Assembly (NCBI GenBank): GCA_001599915.1
Contig: BCIG01000025.1
Span: forward strand, 371,676-435,675
DNA length: 64,000 nt
Direction of reading: 5' to 3'
DNA from: Symbiotaphrina buchneri
Lineage: Eukaryota > Ascomycota > Symbiotaphrinales > Symbiotaphrinaceae
Each line of letters begins with the position of its first letter. Positions within the stretch are counted from its first letter, which is position 1. Below are positions 32,362 to 44,559 of the stretch, in pieces. The notes below the pieces were generated by a model. It was not told the DNA's origin. It made no database searches and saw only the letters and a list, made by a program, of their open reading frames with translations. A program made the position numbers and the translations under genes.

Positions 32362-34836
32362 TCAGGGCTTGTACGGAGAATTGTGCCTGATAATGTACAC
32401 TTCGCCCACGAGCACCGTACAGCCGACGGCCATGGCGATGGCAATTATAGGAAGATTCACGCGTGCAAAGTCTAGACGCCGGACAATGATGTGTTTTCTC
32501 GCAAGGATGTCTCTCCAGAGTAGTCCGGCCAGCGACGCACTGAAGGTCGTACTAAATGCACCATAGTTCACGCCAATTGCCATCGAGTACACTGTTGCCC
32601 AGAAAGTCCGATCGGATATCGGGATCCCATTGTTGACATGGATCTCTTGCCATGCTTGTATCACGCGGGAAAGAAGAATGGTGGTGCCAATATTCGTCCC
32701 TGAAAACTAGTCGAGGGTGTAAAAGGTTAGCAGATCATGTTCAAATACAGTCATATGGTTGAACCCGAGAGGGAGGTTCACGTTGCATAAGATCACCGAG
32801 AGGAAGCCCATGCCGCCAATGCTACCCACAGTCCCGGTCTTGTTCACCCAATGGTCCCATCCGTAAGCGAACACCGAGACCCAGCCCTTGGTGACCAATG
32901 CCTGTACGAGGACGAACATAGAGAAGCTGAAAGGTACGAGCATGAATGGAAGATGTGCCAAGACCGCCGTGACGGTAGGAAATGTCTCCTGCGACCACCG
33001 GTAAGCATCGCCGACAAGGGAAACAAGCGTCGCCCGTTGCCTCTCTCGTGGGAGTGTATCCTCGCTGGAGATCCTCTCAGGGAGCTCTCGTTCTTTTTCA
33101 CCCCTCTCTCCACTTGATGTCACGCCCGAGAAGGTGGCCAATGTGTTGGAGTTTGGGCGGACAGTCAATTCTAGACTCATGTCCGGCGTGCTTAAGGAGC
33201 TGGTACAGCGCTGATCTTCAAGAAACTGATTATCTCTCGGTATGAGCGTCGAGACTGATGATTGAATTGGAGAACTTGACACAAGTGTTGAATCATCGCC
33301 CTGCTTGGCTGCAGTAACCATAGGAGGAGAGGGATGCGGTAAGCAGCCGCGACATGGTGGGGTTGTGCCGGTGCTATCAGGCACTTGCATGATCTCGTCT
33401 GGATTCGTATCGCTGTCCTGGCCAGAGGCGGTGGCCTGATCCTGTAATTGAGATACATGCGCTTGCATATGTTCCCCGACAGGGTTCCGCGTTTGTACGG
33501 GATCTTGTTCACACTGTTCCAGGCATGCTCTTTTGCTTTCCCCTCCACTGGCAGCTTTCTTCTCCCGAGCTTCTTCAATTTCTTTTCGGCCCTCGCGAGC
33601 GATTTTACGTGTCTCCTCCCGATGGTACCATCCGAACGAGACATCCCAACAAAACATAACGAATGCGGCTGGCAATGTCACCCAGAAGACAGGGTGTTCG
33701 TGGCTGCTCTGGCTAGCTGCATTAATGGCTAGGAGTGTGATGAGCGTTGCAGCCATGATGATCGCTCCAAACGCTGCGCCTCCTTTGTCCAGGAAAGGAT
33801 TTAAGATTTCTTCGAGCGAGAGACGGGTATTCTGTTCATCGTTGGTGGACTCGTTTTCATTTTCATCGAGCATTCCTCTGGAGTGAGGGATGTTGGGATT
33901 AACAGGTGGCTTAGTTCTCGCTGCCTCGGGAAGTTCGTGCATCTGGATAGAGAAGGGAATAAGGTCCTCGTCCGCAAAGACGATGTACAACAGAAAGGGG
34001 AATAGTATGATGGCCGTAACAACAACAGGAACTATCATGTTCGCCGTGTACTCAACGAACTTGATCTTAAAAGCACCCGCGAGCACGAGGTTGGTAGGAT
34101 TGGAGGAGACCAGGATTGCTGAGGCAATGTTTGCGACAGCGAACTGGCTATGAATCCATGCTGTTGGGAATCGGATGTTCCGCGACACGCGGGTCATGTA
34201 GGCGAGGAAAGCCGTACCGGAGAGATGATGGGGTCATTCCCAATAAAGCTGCCGAGACCAAAGAAGAAGACGTAAAGATAAAAGAACAATTTGTGCCCGA
34301 CCCTGCCTGCCTTCTCAAGTACCTTGAACGCCAAATATCTGAGCAAGCCAGAAGCATCGATTGAGATGGCGATGTACGCTAGGGTGAGGAAAAAGGTCAT
34401 GATATCGATCGGGGAGATGTTGTTCGCTCCGATTGTTCCGTCGCGTACTTCTTGTCGACCAATAACTAAGATGGCGAGTAGGAAGAGATCCGCTATTAAG
34501 GGCGCCGTCGCAAAGTTCATATGGAAGTTCAGCCGCACGAAACGTTTGGATTTGCCATCCTCGTCACCCATGTAGTCATGCTGAGAGTCATCCTGCCTCG
34601 GCGATATCACTCGCAAGGCACTCATGGAATCCAAGATGGCGTTCGACAGTAGTCGAGGGATGTAGATTGGGACATGAAAGGGAAAGACCACAACGATGTC
34701 TATTGATGAAGAAAAGTAAGTTGTACAGACACGAGCAGGCCAGGCGTATCTGTCACTTACTGGTGAGGATGAAGACGATGAGGGTGACAATTGATCGCCA
34801 GTTCCGGACTTGAGTGCTATCAAGGTCGTCTGCCAT
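32362..34836 (-). pseudogene. ArsB/NhaD-type anion transporter with one-base frameshift
   Basis: Exons 34836-34761, 34699-32749 and 32706-32362 encode a multi-pass transporter of about 790 aa: MADDLDSTQ, NIVVVFPFHVPIYIP, APLIADLFLLAILVIG, ISIDASGLLRYLAFK, FGLGSFIGNDPII, SNPTNLVLAGAFKI, a long acidic/Ser-rich cytosolic loop, then GTNIGTTILLSR and a C-terminal helix pair. The pattern fits the ArsB/NhaD (arsenite, citrate-like) permease superfamily; substrate unknown. At about 34222-34226 the frame breaks: SFIGNDPII runs in one frame, SGTAFLAYMTRV in the next, contiguous and without room for an intron. Exon 2 is 1951 bases where 1952 plus one would keep the frame, so one base seems missing. A sequencing error is the simple alternative; the rest is intact. 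Confidence 0.8.
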
Positions 34837-35958
34837 GTTGCCAGGCTTTTGTTTCGAAATTGCACGATTGCAGCCAATTTCCAGACCTTGAGGTGATCAA
34901 CCATGGCTAGGTTGGCGAAGGACTGAGTCTCCCTGCGCACCGCCCACGGTGCACCGGATTGTCACACACGGGACTCGTGAAAGCTATGCTTGCCATGGAT
35001 CACAGAGGGTTTGCGGACCGTGGGCGCCGAGCCTGTTGCCTTGCGGTGAGGCAGAAAGAAGCTACCTTGCATTGCCTTACCTTAGGGTATGATCAAGGAG
35101 GGGAAGCAGGTGTGCCTCCGCATATTTCGTATCCTTTTCATCCATTTCGGGTTAGCTGCATAAGGTACATAAGCTGGTAAAGGTGAGGTGGTGTCCACTG
35201 TTCACCGCTCCCTCTTACGGCGCACAGCGATGCAGTGTCGAGTACTGCCTCGTATCTTACTCTACCACGCGAAGCACATACGACGCCTTATGTTCCCAGG
35301 ATACGGTGTAATATAGCACGCCGGAAAGACCTGGTCCTACGGACACCTACGGAGCCGCATATGTACCTTCAATTGAAGTCGATCCAAAGCCGTTCGATGC
35401 TTACTTTTACCTTTCGCTCGTTCGGGTGTCGCAGAGTAATACGAATACCTTACGCATTGGACCCTATCAGCATCTTCCGCTCTATCATGCATGTGAATGC
35501 GCCTACCTTTAGCTCGCCTGCACTGAGTTGGCTAGCGGGATCGGTGACGGGGCTCCTGCTCGATAGGCCCCAAAATTCCCAGCAGCATGTTTGAAGCAGC
35601 AGCCCGTGTTGGCCCTTGGGGGCGGAAAAGGACAGCCTTACTCCGTACTCCGTACCGTACCCCGGATTGCTGGTGGCACGCGACCCCAGAGCAGAGAGAA
35701 TGATATGCAGATGCCTGAGGAGGTGTGACTATGACTCCCCCAACCTCAGCCTTGGAGCGTGGGGCTCTCTCTGAGGCTCCGATGATTTCCTATCTATATG
35801 TCTTCCTTAGACCGATGAAGGAATACAAGATGAGCGTAATCGAATGACAATCTTGTCAAAGGCCTCTTTCTTCTCAAAGGCACCTGCCAACATTGGCGAA
35901 ATCTCTATACCATCTATCACAGCCGGGAGCCGTCTTGTCTGAAGACGGAGGAGAGGTC
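34837..35958. other. intergenic, about 1.1 kb
   Basis: Promoter side of the transporter and of the truncated gene that follows. TACCTTAGGGTA-like motifs occur near 35060-35095. An 119-codon plus frame at 35235-35594 has no recognisable content and is not called. Confidence 0.5.
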
Positions 35959-36425
35959 ATGCCCCCCCTCACGCCCACCCCGTCGCTGCATGCTCTTGTT
36001 GATCGAAACACTGTACCCGCGAATGCTACTGATAATGTTCTACAAGTCGTATGCGCCTGGCCACTGTCAGGGCAGTACGGCTTTGGAACTAGGATCGTGT
36101 AAGTTCACTAACCCTCAATTTCTTCCAGACTGTTGTATGACCCTACAATACTTATCTCCATCATAGATACTATGTCCTCGTGGCCGCTTCCGTTTTTGCT
36201 CGAAGATATGAATGGCTCAGGAACCCTTGCGTAGCAGCTGCTTTGCTTTTCCCGGCCGTGGCCGCACTTCATGGAATTGTGCTCACAGCACTACATACCA
36301 GTCGTAAGTCCTCCCAGCCCAGTAGGTGGATGTCCATTTGACGGGGCAACACCTCAGATGCCGTCGATATGGATGGGGATGGGCAGCTCCGCTCGATTTA
36401 TGAGGGAGGGAATGCCGGATGGTGA
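35959..36425 (+). pseudogene. truncated fungal multi-pass membrane protein
   Basis: Three exons (35959-36098, 36167-36303, 36358-36425) give only 114 aa. The first two encode MPPLTPTPSLHAL..., then the family block CAWPLSGQYGFGTRIVYYVLVAASVFARRYEWLRN and ALLFPAVAALHGIVLTALH, which I recognise from a large family of Pezizomycotina membrane proteins that normally run several hundred residues and continue with AVDMDVYGAFQLCSI. Here the third exon reads AVDMDGDGQLRSIYEGG and stops at 36423. The following kilobase shows no continuation. Splice sites are intact, so decay seems recent. A short functional product is possible but unlikely. Confidence 0.7.
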
Positions 36426-37527
36426 ATGGACGGCGGGTTGTAACGATGGAACCGGGGGGGGGGGATGATCAGCTTCACAAGGTAAGGTACCTGAGCCTCT
36501 GGCCTTTGGTATGTGCAGATCAAGGTACGCCGTGTGGACTGTGGAGTGGACTGGAGGGTGTGTGGTGGATCGGTCGAGCGGTTGGTGCTGCATTACGTAG
36601 CGAGCAGCATGAGCAAACAATGAGAGCTGACGATGGAGCTTATTGGTCGGTAAGCATTGCCAAGCGGCGAGCTAACGATAGAGACGGACGGGGCCGTGGT
36701 TGGGGCCTTTGTACCTTACTCAGAAGGTACCTAACTTGCACAGCAATATACAAGTGATGTAAGGTAGACACACCTCTATAATACTTTAAGAGTAGCAGCA
36801 GCTCCTGGCGCTCCTTGGCCCCAATGAGGATCGACCATTCCAGACTCCAGATCTGGACAATCTGGCCAATCTGGCCAATCTGGACTCCTGAGTGGAACCG
36901 ACGCGCCCATTCGGTCCTTTCGCAACCTTCCCCGCCTTTTCACCCCCACAAAGTCAGATGCGCAAGAGGCCACTAGTGCCCCCGCCTAACGTGAACGCCG
37001 GTTCGAACGAGAATGAAGGCTGCAACGATCCAAAGCCGCGAAAAGTTCATACCTTACCTTACCGAGTTAACTGTACTCTGATTGTACCAAGTAGGAGCAT
37101 ACCTAGAGCACAAGCAGGAAAGTACCCAGTAGATCAGTAGATCAGTAGCAGGTCGACCACTTTACTTCGTACATCCGTTCCTTCATTCCATGTGCGCCTA
37201 CCTACCTACAAAAGTACCGCATACACTCGCATGGTTGGGTACATAGGCTTACGTTAAGAAGTTGAGAGTCCCTTAAGGTGGGTATGCAGCGGCTGCTCAG
37301 TCAGTCAGATATCGGGTGAGATGATGGCCGTGTAACTGCGCCTCGCAAAGCAAAATAACCATTTCTATCCGGCGCCGAGTCTGCTCCGGATGCCAGATGC
37401 TATAGTCTATCTGTATCTCCGCTACTCTCCTGGCCCGCGCGCCGTCTCCCTAAAGGTTGCAGATCGTAATCGTCAGTCCGTCGCTTGTTACCCCCAACCG
37501 ACCATGTAGCTTGCGCACATCCCTCGG
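36426..37527. repeat. intergenic with GGTACC motifs and a short tandem repeat
   Basis: The region after the truncated gene. GGTAAGGTACC-type motifs occur near 36480, 36715-36765 and 37050-37260. At about 36850-36890 a CAATCTGGC unit repeats in tandem. A run of ten G lies at about 36455. No gene is supported. Confidence 0.6.
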
Positions 37528-40494
37528 TCATTTCGCCGTGAGCTTGTGGAGCGTTGACAGAACACCTGTTCGGTGACGGTTAGCCGAGACGTGACCAGTT
37601 GGCCAAGCCGTTCCCAGTGCACTTACCAGTCACCCCTTGAGGCAAAGTCGCCATGGCCTCTGTATTCCTAGATCCTACGCTCACCGTCGTCACGTGCCGA
37701 ATGGCTCCTTCTTTGGCCAAGTTGTTGGCCCATCGGAAGATGACCTCGTCCTCCCTGTCGTCGCCAGCAACCAGCAAGAATTCCGGCAACGACAATCCTT
37801 TTTGATCCACGTTCTTTGCCTTCAACTGCTCAAAGATATGAGTGGCAGCCGTGCCTTTGCTCCAGTCGTATGGCTCGATTAGTACAGCTCCGTCGACGGG
37901 GACGGCGTGGATCCGCTGATTCTGGCAGGCGTCATTGATATGATTCGCGCAGTCACCCGCCTGCCGTGCAGCAGCTTGGACGTCTTCCGCCTTGGAATAA
38001 TTGAAAAGCAGCGAGCAATGCCTCTCCTCGACGAAGCTTCCCTCGATCCTTTCACGGTAATACTCGATGATGTTCCGAACCCCGTCCTTCCAAGCCGACA
38101 TCTCTTCCATATCCGCCATCTCGGTCCAAGTCTCAGAACCGAATTCTTTGAGGAAGCACCCGTTCTCGGCGATGAGGCCAATACTAGGAAGTGCGCGAAA
38201 GACGCGGTCGAGTTCTTCGGGTGTCCTACCGCTCATTACATACACAATGTTACGTTCGTCCGCCATCAGGTCGTTAAGAACCTCCAACGTCCGCGGAGGA
38301 CAGCTCAGGAAGATGGATATTGGCGACCCGTGGGACGCTAATGTGCCTTCATAATCAAGTATGAAGATGCGCCGCCCCTGCGCCGAGTTGTATTTTTCCT
38401 GCAGACTGTTGATCGAAAGACGAGGCACAGAAATGGTGTCCCGAGCCGCCTGTTCTTTCCAGTCATTTTGCAGACTGTCCAAGAAGGACTGCAGCCAGTA
38501 ATCTGCAGTGAGATGTGTGACCTTCTCATAGAGAGCGCGCCATCTTCTCTCCCGCTCCTCTTCTGGCATCTCCAATGCCGTCCGAATTGCTTCAGCGCAT
38601 TGCCTATAGTTCCATGGGTTGACAGAGAGTTCCCATCCACCAAATACCGATGCACTTCCTGTGAATTCGCTGAGGATAAGCGACCCATATTTGTTCCTGT
38701 TGAATTTCCCGTCTTGCAGAAACACGAAATCATGGCTGGTCAAGTCCATCCCCTCCCGGAGACTGGTAACCATCAGGGCTTCAGCAACAGTTAATAGAGC
38801 TAGGTATTGTTCGAAGCTAATATCTTGCTTCAGAAAGACCAAAGGCTGATGTTCCAAGGTTGAATGGGTCGAGTTCACTCTTGTCACAATGTCGGACACA
38901 GTGGCATCCAACTCTGCCTGTTCGGTAGTAGAAGTAGCCACCTGGATCAGAACGACCTATGAAGGATTCCTTAGCAATGATCCCAGTAACTCGAGCGCCA
39001 TATCACACGAACCTTGTCACGCCATTGCGGATATTTGTTCAAGAAGAGCTCGTAAGCGAGTAGCTTCTGTCTGACTCCGCGGATATGATCAAGCGGATCT
39101 CGTGCAACAATCAAGCGTTTGCCTTTGTACCTTTCGGATATGATCCTTATCCATTCCGATACTGCTGGCGATTCTCGTGTGCTGTTCAGGAAGGCCGGAT
39201 CTATACCGATTGGGAAGTTGTCGACGTTTACAAAGCGGTCTTCGAGTTCCACGCGGTTGTTCGTTGCTTCCACGCAGAGTATACGACTATGTGGAAAGTT
39301 AGTCTTAATCGAGCGGGGAGAACATGCTGGAGGATTGTGACATACCTGCAAGTTTGCAGGAAATGCCGACAGTATTCTTCGGTTTGTAAACCCACTAGGT
39401 TCGCACCCAGGATACCCTCTAGCAACTGATTTCGGACTGCAAGGCACCTGAAGACTTCCGAGGAAGGGAAAGCTGCATGCAAGAAGAAGCCGATTTGGGC
39501 GTCAGGTAGACGTTTCCGTACCATTAGTGGTACAAGCAGGAGATGGTAGTCATGGATCCAGATAATGTCACCCCGTTTATAACTCTTCACAATGCGGTCT
39601 GCAAAAGCTTGATTGACCTTGACATAGTATACCCACGAATGATCCTCATACGCCTTGCTCTTGGGGTTATCCGGTATCTGATAGTGGAAAACCGGCCAAA
39701 GAATGGTCTTACAGTAATGAGAGTAATGACCGTCGAAGTCGCTGTCATTCACAATCACTGCCAGTGAATCAAAATCTGTCTCCAGACGTTCCTGGATCTC
39801 CGTTTTCTGCCTTTTATCCAACACGTCTGTCGGCATGCCTAGCGTGCCAACCCATGTTTTGTCTTGCAGATACCCTCCGTTTTCTGCGGCTTTCACGGCA
39901 TTCTTCAACCCATCGTTGCCCTGGTCGGCAGGTTCCACAGTCCATTCGGCGCTAGCAAAGAAGCTGTCATCGGTCTCCAGGCCGGACCTATCTTTAACAT
40001 TACTTCTTCCCAATGGTATGGTAGTATCTGATGGTTTTGCCTGATCGACTAGCGAGGCTCGGGGCAACGAGCTCGCCTGTGAACGTGGCTGGTTGAGTAC
40101 TCTTGTCTGGGCACCGAGCGGTTGCACGCCAGGGGCAGACTGATCCTGCGCAAAAAATATGGAATGATCCGCCGACACGCCAGGCGTTGCTGGGGGAGTT
40201 GGTTGCGGCTGATTGAACAAACTCAATGTGGTGCTGGTGTCCTGGGAGACCGCATTGACAGGAGGCGGACGCCGTGGACTATCCGCTCGGGCAGAGGAGG
40301 GAAGCTTGAAGTTGATGGTGTAGGGAAGAAATCTACTATGATTAGCAGAGAGCCGCCAAGTAACACAACAAACGAGTTTGTAGGACGCAAATTCTCCAAC
40401 AACTGACGCTCAAGGCGGAGGAGCCTGAGGCTTAAGAAAAGCAAAGCGCTCGAGAGGGGACAACGACTTACAGCGACACCACGAAGACAGTCAT
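37528..40494 (-). CDS. TPS3: trehalose synthase complex regulatory subunit, Tps3/Tsl1-like
   Basis: Five exons (40494-40472, 40332-39346, 39286-39013, 38956-37627, 37565-37528) give 883 aa. The start MTVFVVSLFLPYTINFKLP is the N-terminal motif of this subunit and is split by the first intron. A glycosyltransferase-20 domain spans about 170-570 (DSLAVIVNDSDFDGHYSHYCK, IIWIHDYHLLLVPLM, GFFLHAAFPSSEVFR, GIDPAF, VTSLREGMDL). The phosphatase-like domain begins about 622 with ILDYEGTLASHG: the second nucleophile-loop Asp is Glu631, which speaks for a non-catalytic subunit. Known role: stabilising and regulating the trehalose-6-phosphate synthase/phosphatase complex. The last exon is 38 bases. Confidence 0.9.
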
Positions 40495-41380
40495 GACTGC
40501 AATTCAAATACTCTGTAATGCAGCGTTGACACTTCTCTGAAGCAGGGCAGGCAGCCGAGCCAGAAGTTTCGAGATCAGTATGCAGTGTGCCCTGCCACTT
40601 TCTCGGACTGCGGTGGTCGACAACTGTCTCTAGCCGACGTGGTCGGTGTAGGGGATGAGTGATATAAGGTGTGATTGGAAAAGTGATCACAGATTGGTGG
40701 CCGAGAGGGCGAAAGGACGAGGTGTAGCAGCAGTGGAATCGGATGGAGTGATTTAGCGAAGCTTCACAGGAAGGTTTGGACTGTCAAACCTGTGGCTCAG
40801 AAAAAAGTGTCATGGCACGACGTCACTTTTCCGTATTCTGCACCAGAAAGTTTGAAGTTCACGTTAGGCGAATGAGACAGTAACGTAATATTACGGGTGT
40901 ACCTCGTCATAACCAAATCAGGTAATTTTCGATTGTGGTAAGGTACCGTATTCTCTCAATTAAGGCACCTAAAGTAGGTATCTAAGGTAGGTAGATAAAG
41001 GTACCTTATCTAAGCAAATGGTACGGTAAGGTACTTTGTTAAAGCCCTCCTTCTGCTGATGATCACCGTAATTATCGCAGATTGCCTTGCACTTTACTCC
41101 CAATGCGATGCAGTAAACTATGAAGAAAGTAAAAATTTCGGCTGGGTTGGTCAAGGTTTGTATGCCGAGACGACATATGGATAGCCAAGCTATCAGCTCC
41201 CTTGCCAGGACATGGAATGTCGCATCCTGGTATTCAACGTCACGTCAAAGACGTCTTGCACCCAGGCTCAGTTCAGGGCGATTAAAGAAACCAGAATGGA
41301 ACGGCGAGTCATCAATCGTAGCGAAGTCGCAGTAAAGGCGGAAGTGTCATAGCGGAGCTATAATCAGTGCCAAAAGGATT
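40495..41380. repeat. intergenic with GGTACC repeats
   Basis: The promoter side of the trehalose gene and 3' side of PXR1. At about 40935-41040 the sequence is again made of TACCTTA/TAAGGTAGGTA units in both orientations. No gene is supported. Confidence 0.6.
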
Positions 41381-42558
41381 CTATATCTTGACCATGAGAA
41401 TCTGACAAGATTGGTTAGCCAGGGTTTGCGGTTTTCTGGACAAAGGCGGCACGCGTCTACCTCGTTCAAAGCTTTCGAATCCATCATCGCCATTCTCTTT
41501 TGCTGAATGTATCTGTGCCTAACACCATGCCGTCCGAGTTGCGGCCCAGTGGAAAGTCCAACGCTTTCCAGGTTCATGGTGCTTGGTGTGCCACCATCCA
41601 TCGGCTGGGAGACAGGAGTGGTACCAACGTCCTGTGCGGAGTGCTCTGCTTTCTTCGCGCGTTTTGCCTCCTTCCTAGCTCGTCGCTCCTGTTTCTTTCG
41701 TTTTCGTTCCTCGCTCTTCTGATCGTCTACGTCGGTGTTGGACATGTCGAGTCTGTGTTTTGTATATCCATCCGCATCATTAGTAGCACCACTTCGATTG
41801 GCCTTCAGTTCCACGGGGTTGGCTGCTTCAGTGGTTGATTGGGGAATGTCTCCTTTCTTCTTCCTCTTTTTCTTCTTTTCTTTTTTCGAGACATTCGTAG
41901 ACATGTTTGATGTACAGTCCGGGGAGGCAGAACCATCATCATGATTCGTACTCGAATTCTCATGACTCTGCGCCGCAATGCCAGCTTTCACCTGCTCGGA
42001 AGCCTCCAGTGTGGATGTAGTGCTGCGCGAAAGGTTTCTATCCGAGGCGCCCGAGTCATCCAGACTTTTATTGTTTTCGATTCGATCTCCAACCAGCAGA
42101 CCGCCTCGGACGAAAGTAACCCGACCCCAGCGGCGCTCGGTATAGAGACGACGCTCCAGATCTTGCCGTGATCTCTGTTCCTTCTCCAACTCTCCATCGC
42201 TCTTTCCATTGAGCCTTCCTAGAAGACCTTGAAAGGCGTCTAGCCCGGTTGCTTTGCTTTCACTACCCCTCTTCGCTCCCAGGCCCAGATTGTCGTCCTT
42301 CAAAACGACGCGGATATGTGAAGCATTGGCAGGAGTATGGAACTGAGCATGGGCAGCGTCCACTGGGCCAAGAATCGACCCTGGATTCCACCCCTGCGCG
42401 GTGAGGATTCTGTGGCCAAAACTGGTCGTCGAGCGGCTCCAATGCGTATTATTGGGGTCGTGCGAGATCTTCGTTCGCCTGTCACACTTCTGGTTAAGAT
42501 TGACTGGGTTTGAGAATTACAAAGGTGCAACTGACTTGCGAGGGCCTGACAGTCCCAT
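41381..42558 (-). CDS. PXR1: G-patch RNA-processing protein PinX1/Gno1
   Basis: Three exons (42558-42536, 42478-41461, 41401-41381) give 353 aa. MGLSGPRKRTKISHDPNNTHWSR starts the protein, as in yeast Pxr1, followed by the G-patch (about 20-75: SFGHRILTAQGWNPGS, LGLGAKRG). Then a variable region, a KKEKKKKRKKKG run and a RKRKKQERRARKEAKR basic stretch, and a C-terminal RHGVRHRYIQQKRMAMMDSKALNEILMVKI. Members stimulate the helicase Prp43 in rRNA and snoRNA maturation and can bind telomerase in the nucleolus. The final exon has only 21 bases. The first has 23. Confidence 0.93.
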
Positions 42559-43208
42559 TATGGTACCAAATGAGCCTGTTGAGGCCTGAGATGTCTGATA
42601 TCTATCCCACAACTGCTGGTGTTATTATTTCAAGCTCTGGGTGATGGAAAAAATTTCGAAGGTACGGTGGTAAAGAAACCCGGTACAGAGTACTGAAAAG
42701 GCCTCAGGATAAGGTACCGGTAAGGTGAGGTACCCGTATGGTGGGTGGGTATGGTACTCGAGTACACCGGCAGACTAAGGTACTTAGGGTACCTAAGGTA
42801 CTCTCCTAGTTTGTGAACCTGGGTAGGTATATACTCCCTGGTGCTAGTGTGCTCCGTAAGGTAGGTACCTAAGGTACCTTACTGATAACATAAAGTACCT
42901 TGAGATAGGGCAACTCAAGGTAAGGTAGGCAGTGACAATGCCATACTTGACCAGTACCTTATGGAACCGAGTGTCAAAGCGTTGTGTATCCGTATTATTT
43001 GTGGAATCACGGTACCTTACGTTTTACAGCGCCTTATCGGTGGCCCCGTCTCAACCACTTTTAAGTGTGTCTGTCGGAGCCGATCCAGACGAACAAGGCG
43101 AAAGGAGAAAGGCTGAGGCACACTATATTCGCATCTACGACAAACACCACTCTCATATTCTGATAACTTGCACCGCCGGGTATCAGCTCAGCAAAGCGGA
43201 ACCCCGAG
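42559..43208. repeat. divergent promoter with dense GGTACC repeats
   Basis: Between PXR1 and the coiled-coil gene. From about 42660 to 43015 it carries many GGTACC, AAGGTACC and CCTTACC units, among the densest patches in the window. No gene is supported. Confidence 0.65.
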
Positions 43209-43770
43209 ATGGACAGTCGCCGCATTGCTGCACCACGACTGACCGGCAATGCAGCCCCCGACTCGCAAGCCGCCGAGGAAGTGGATGTTGCTCGGATGGT
43301 CCAAGCCATGATGAAATCGGTATGTAAGCGTTGCAATAAGTTGCAACAGATGACTGATCATACTCACACTCGATTCAGACTCGAAAACGCCGCGAAGCCA
43401 GAAAGGAAGCGATTGTCTCGGAATACTCAGCGCGCGTTGCTAAAATGAAACACGAGCTGGCTGCGATACATCATGAACGTCGCAAACAACTGTAAGTGGC
43501 CTGAACGGAGAGGAAGCCCACCGACCAAGGTCCGCGAACAATCTATGCTGACGATTGCAAAGCATTGAAGCGAGAAGAGCACATCTCCAAATTCTCCACG
43601 ACCTCGTGGCTAAACGGATTTCTATCGAGGAAAAGATCGCGGCACATGTGCAAGCGCTTGAAGTTGCTTATGTGGACATGTCGCAGGCGCTCTGTGCTAG
43701 TTGCATGGGAGGATGGAAGATCTGGAGCGTTAACGATTCCAAAAGTGATTTGCGGGGCGGGGAAGACTAG
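43209..43770 (+). CDS. small coiled-coil protein, unrecognised
   Basis: Three exons (43209-43319, 43379-43491, 43563-43770) give 143 aa. After a short polar start (MDSRRIAAPRLTGN), residues about 25-115 form a charged helix (ARMVQAMMKSTRKRREARKEAIVSEY, AKMKHELAAIHHERRKQLIEARRAHLQILHDLVAKRISIEEKI). The splice sites are GT-AG and the three pieces join in one continuous heptad-like helix, which supports the model. The tail has Cys-Ala-Ser-Cys but no zinc site. No family is recognised; the plan resembles small kinetochore or spindle adaptor proteins, which is only a guess. Confidence 0.65.
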
Positions 43771-44559
43771 GCACGGTCCGCCGCCCGAGTCCCGACGTCA
43801 AACGGTCTCGACTAGCCGGTTCGCCGGGTAAGGGATTGACTGCCTCGTCTGATTTACCTCAGCGGCGACATCGAATCATGATTCATGAGGGCCACGTATC
43901 ACTAAGCACCAGGGAGGAAATACCAGTACGGGCTTGGCTCCACACCGTATAATAACATGTGGTCGATTGCTGACGAGCCCAGTCAACCTCAGTCCTCCAA
44001 TACGCTTTGCAAATTCTTGCACTTCGGTATATCAGTGCTCATAATCATCAGCTAGTTCAAAAAGCCTCTAGAGACCCAGCTCAAGACAGATGGAGTATGT
44101 ATTATAAGTAGAGTGGCTGCTCCCCTGGCAATATAGGTAGCTAGGTAGCTATACTCGTACAAAAGCACGTTACTTCCCTCATGAGTTGTTTGCCAGAAGA
44201 AATACGAAGTATCAGAATATTGCTCTACACCTGCTTCCTGCTTCTGGGTGTGCTACCTTATGCTGTAAGCGTCTGGTAAATTTGCGCCCAGAGGTACCGT
44301 ACCTGATGGCGGAGTGACAGTGTCACCCTACCATACGACTAAGTAAGGTATGTACCTTACCGTATCCGCAAGGTACTTGTAATTCAGCACTTTAGCAGCG
44401 TCAAGGAGCTTGGACCACATCGGATGGTACGTACTTCGTACCTTAGGGCGTGCTTCGGTGAGCAGCATCCACGAGACTCTTTCGAAACATGAGACAGCAA
44501 GTTTCAACGGCCCAGACAGAACATGGCAGCATGGCGGTCTCTACTACACCATAACAAAT
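43771..44559. repeat. intergenic, promoter side of the phosphatase gene
   Basis: Includes TAGGTAGCTAGGTAGC near 44135 and TAAGGTATGTACCTTACC near 44343. An in-frame upstream ATG at 44410 would extend the phosphatase by 50 residues without family support. No other gene is seen. Confidence 0.55.
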
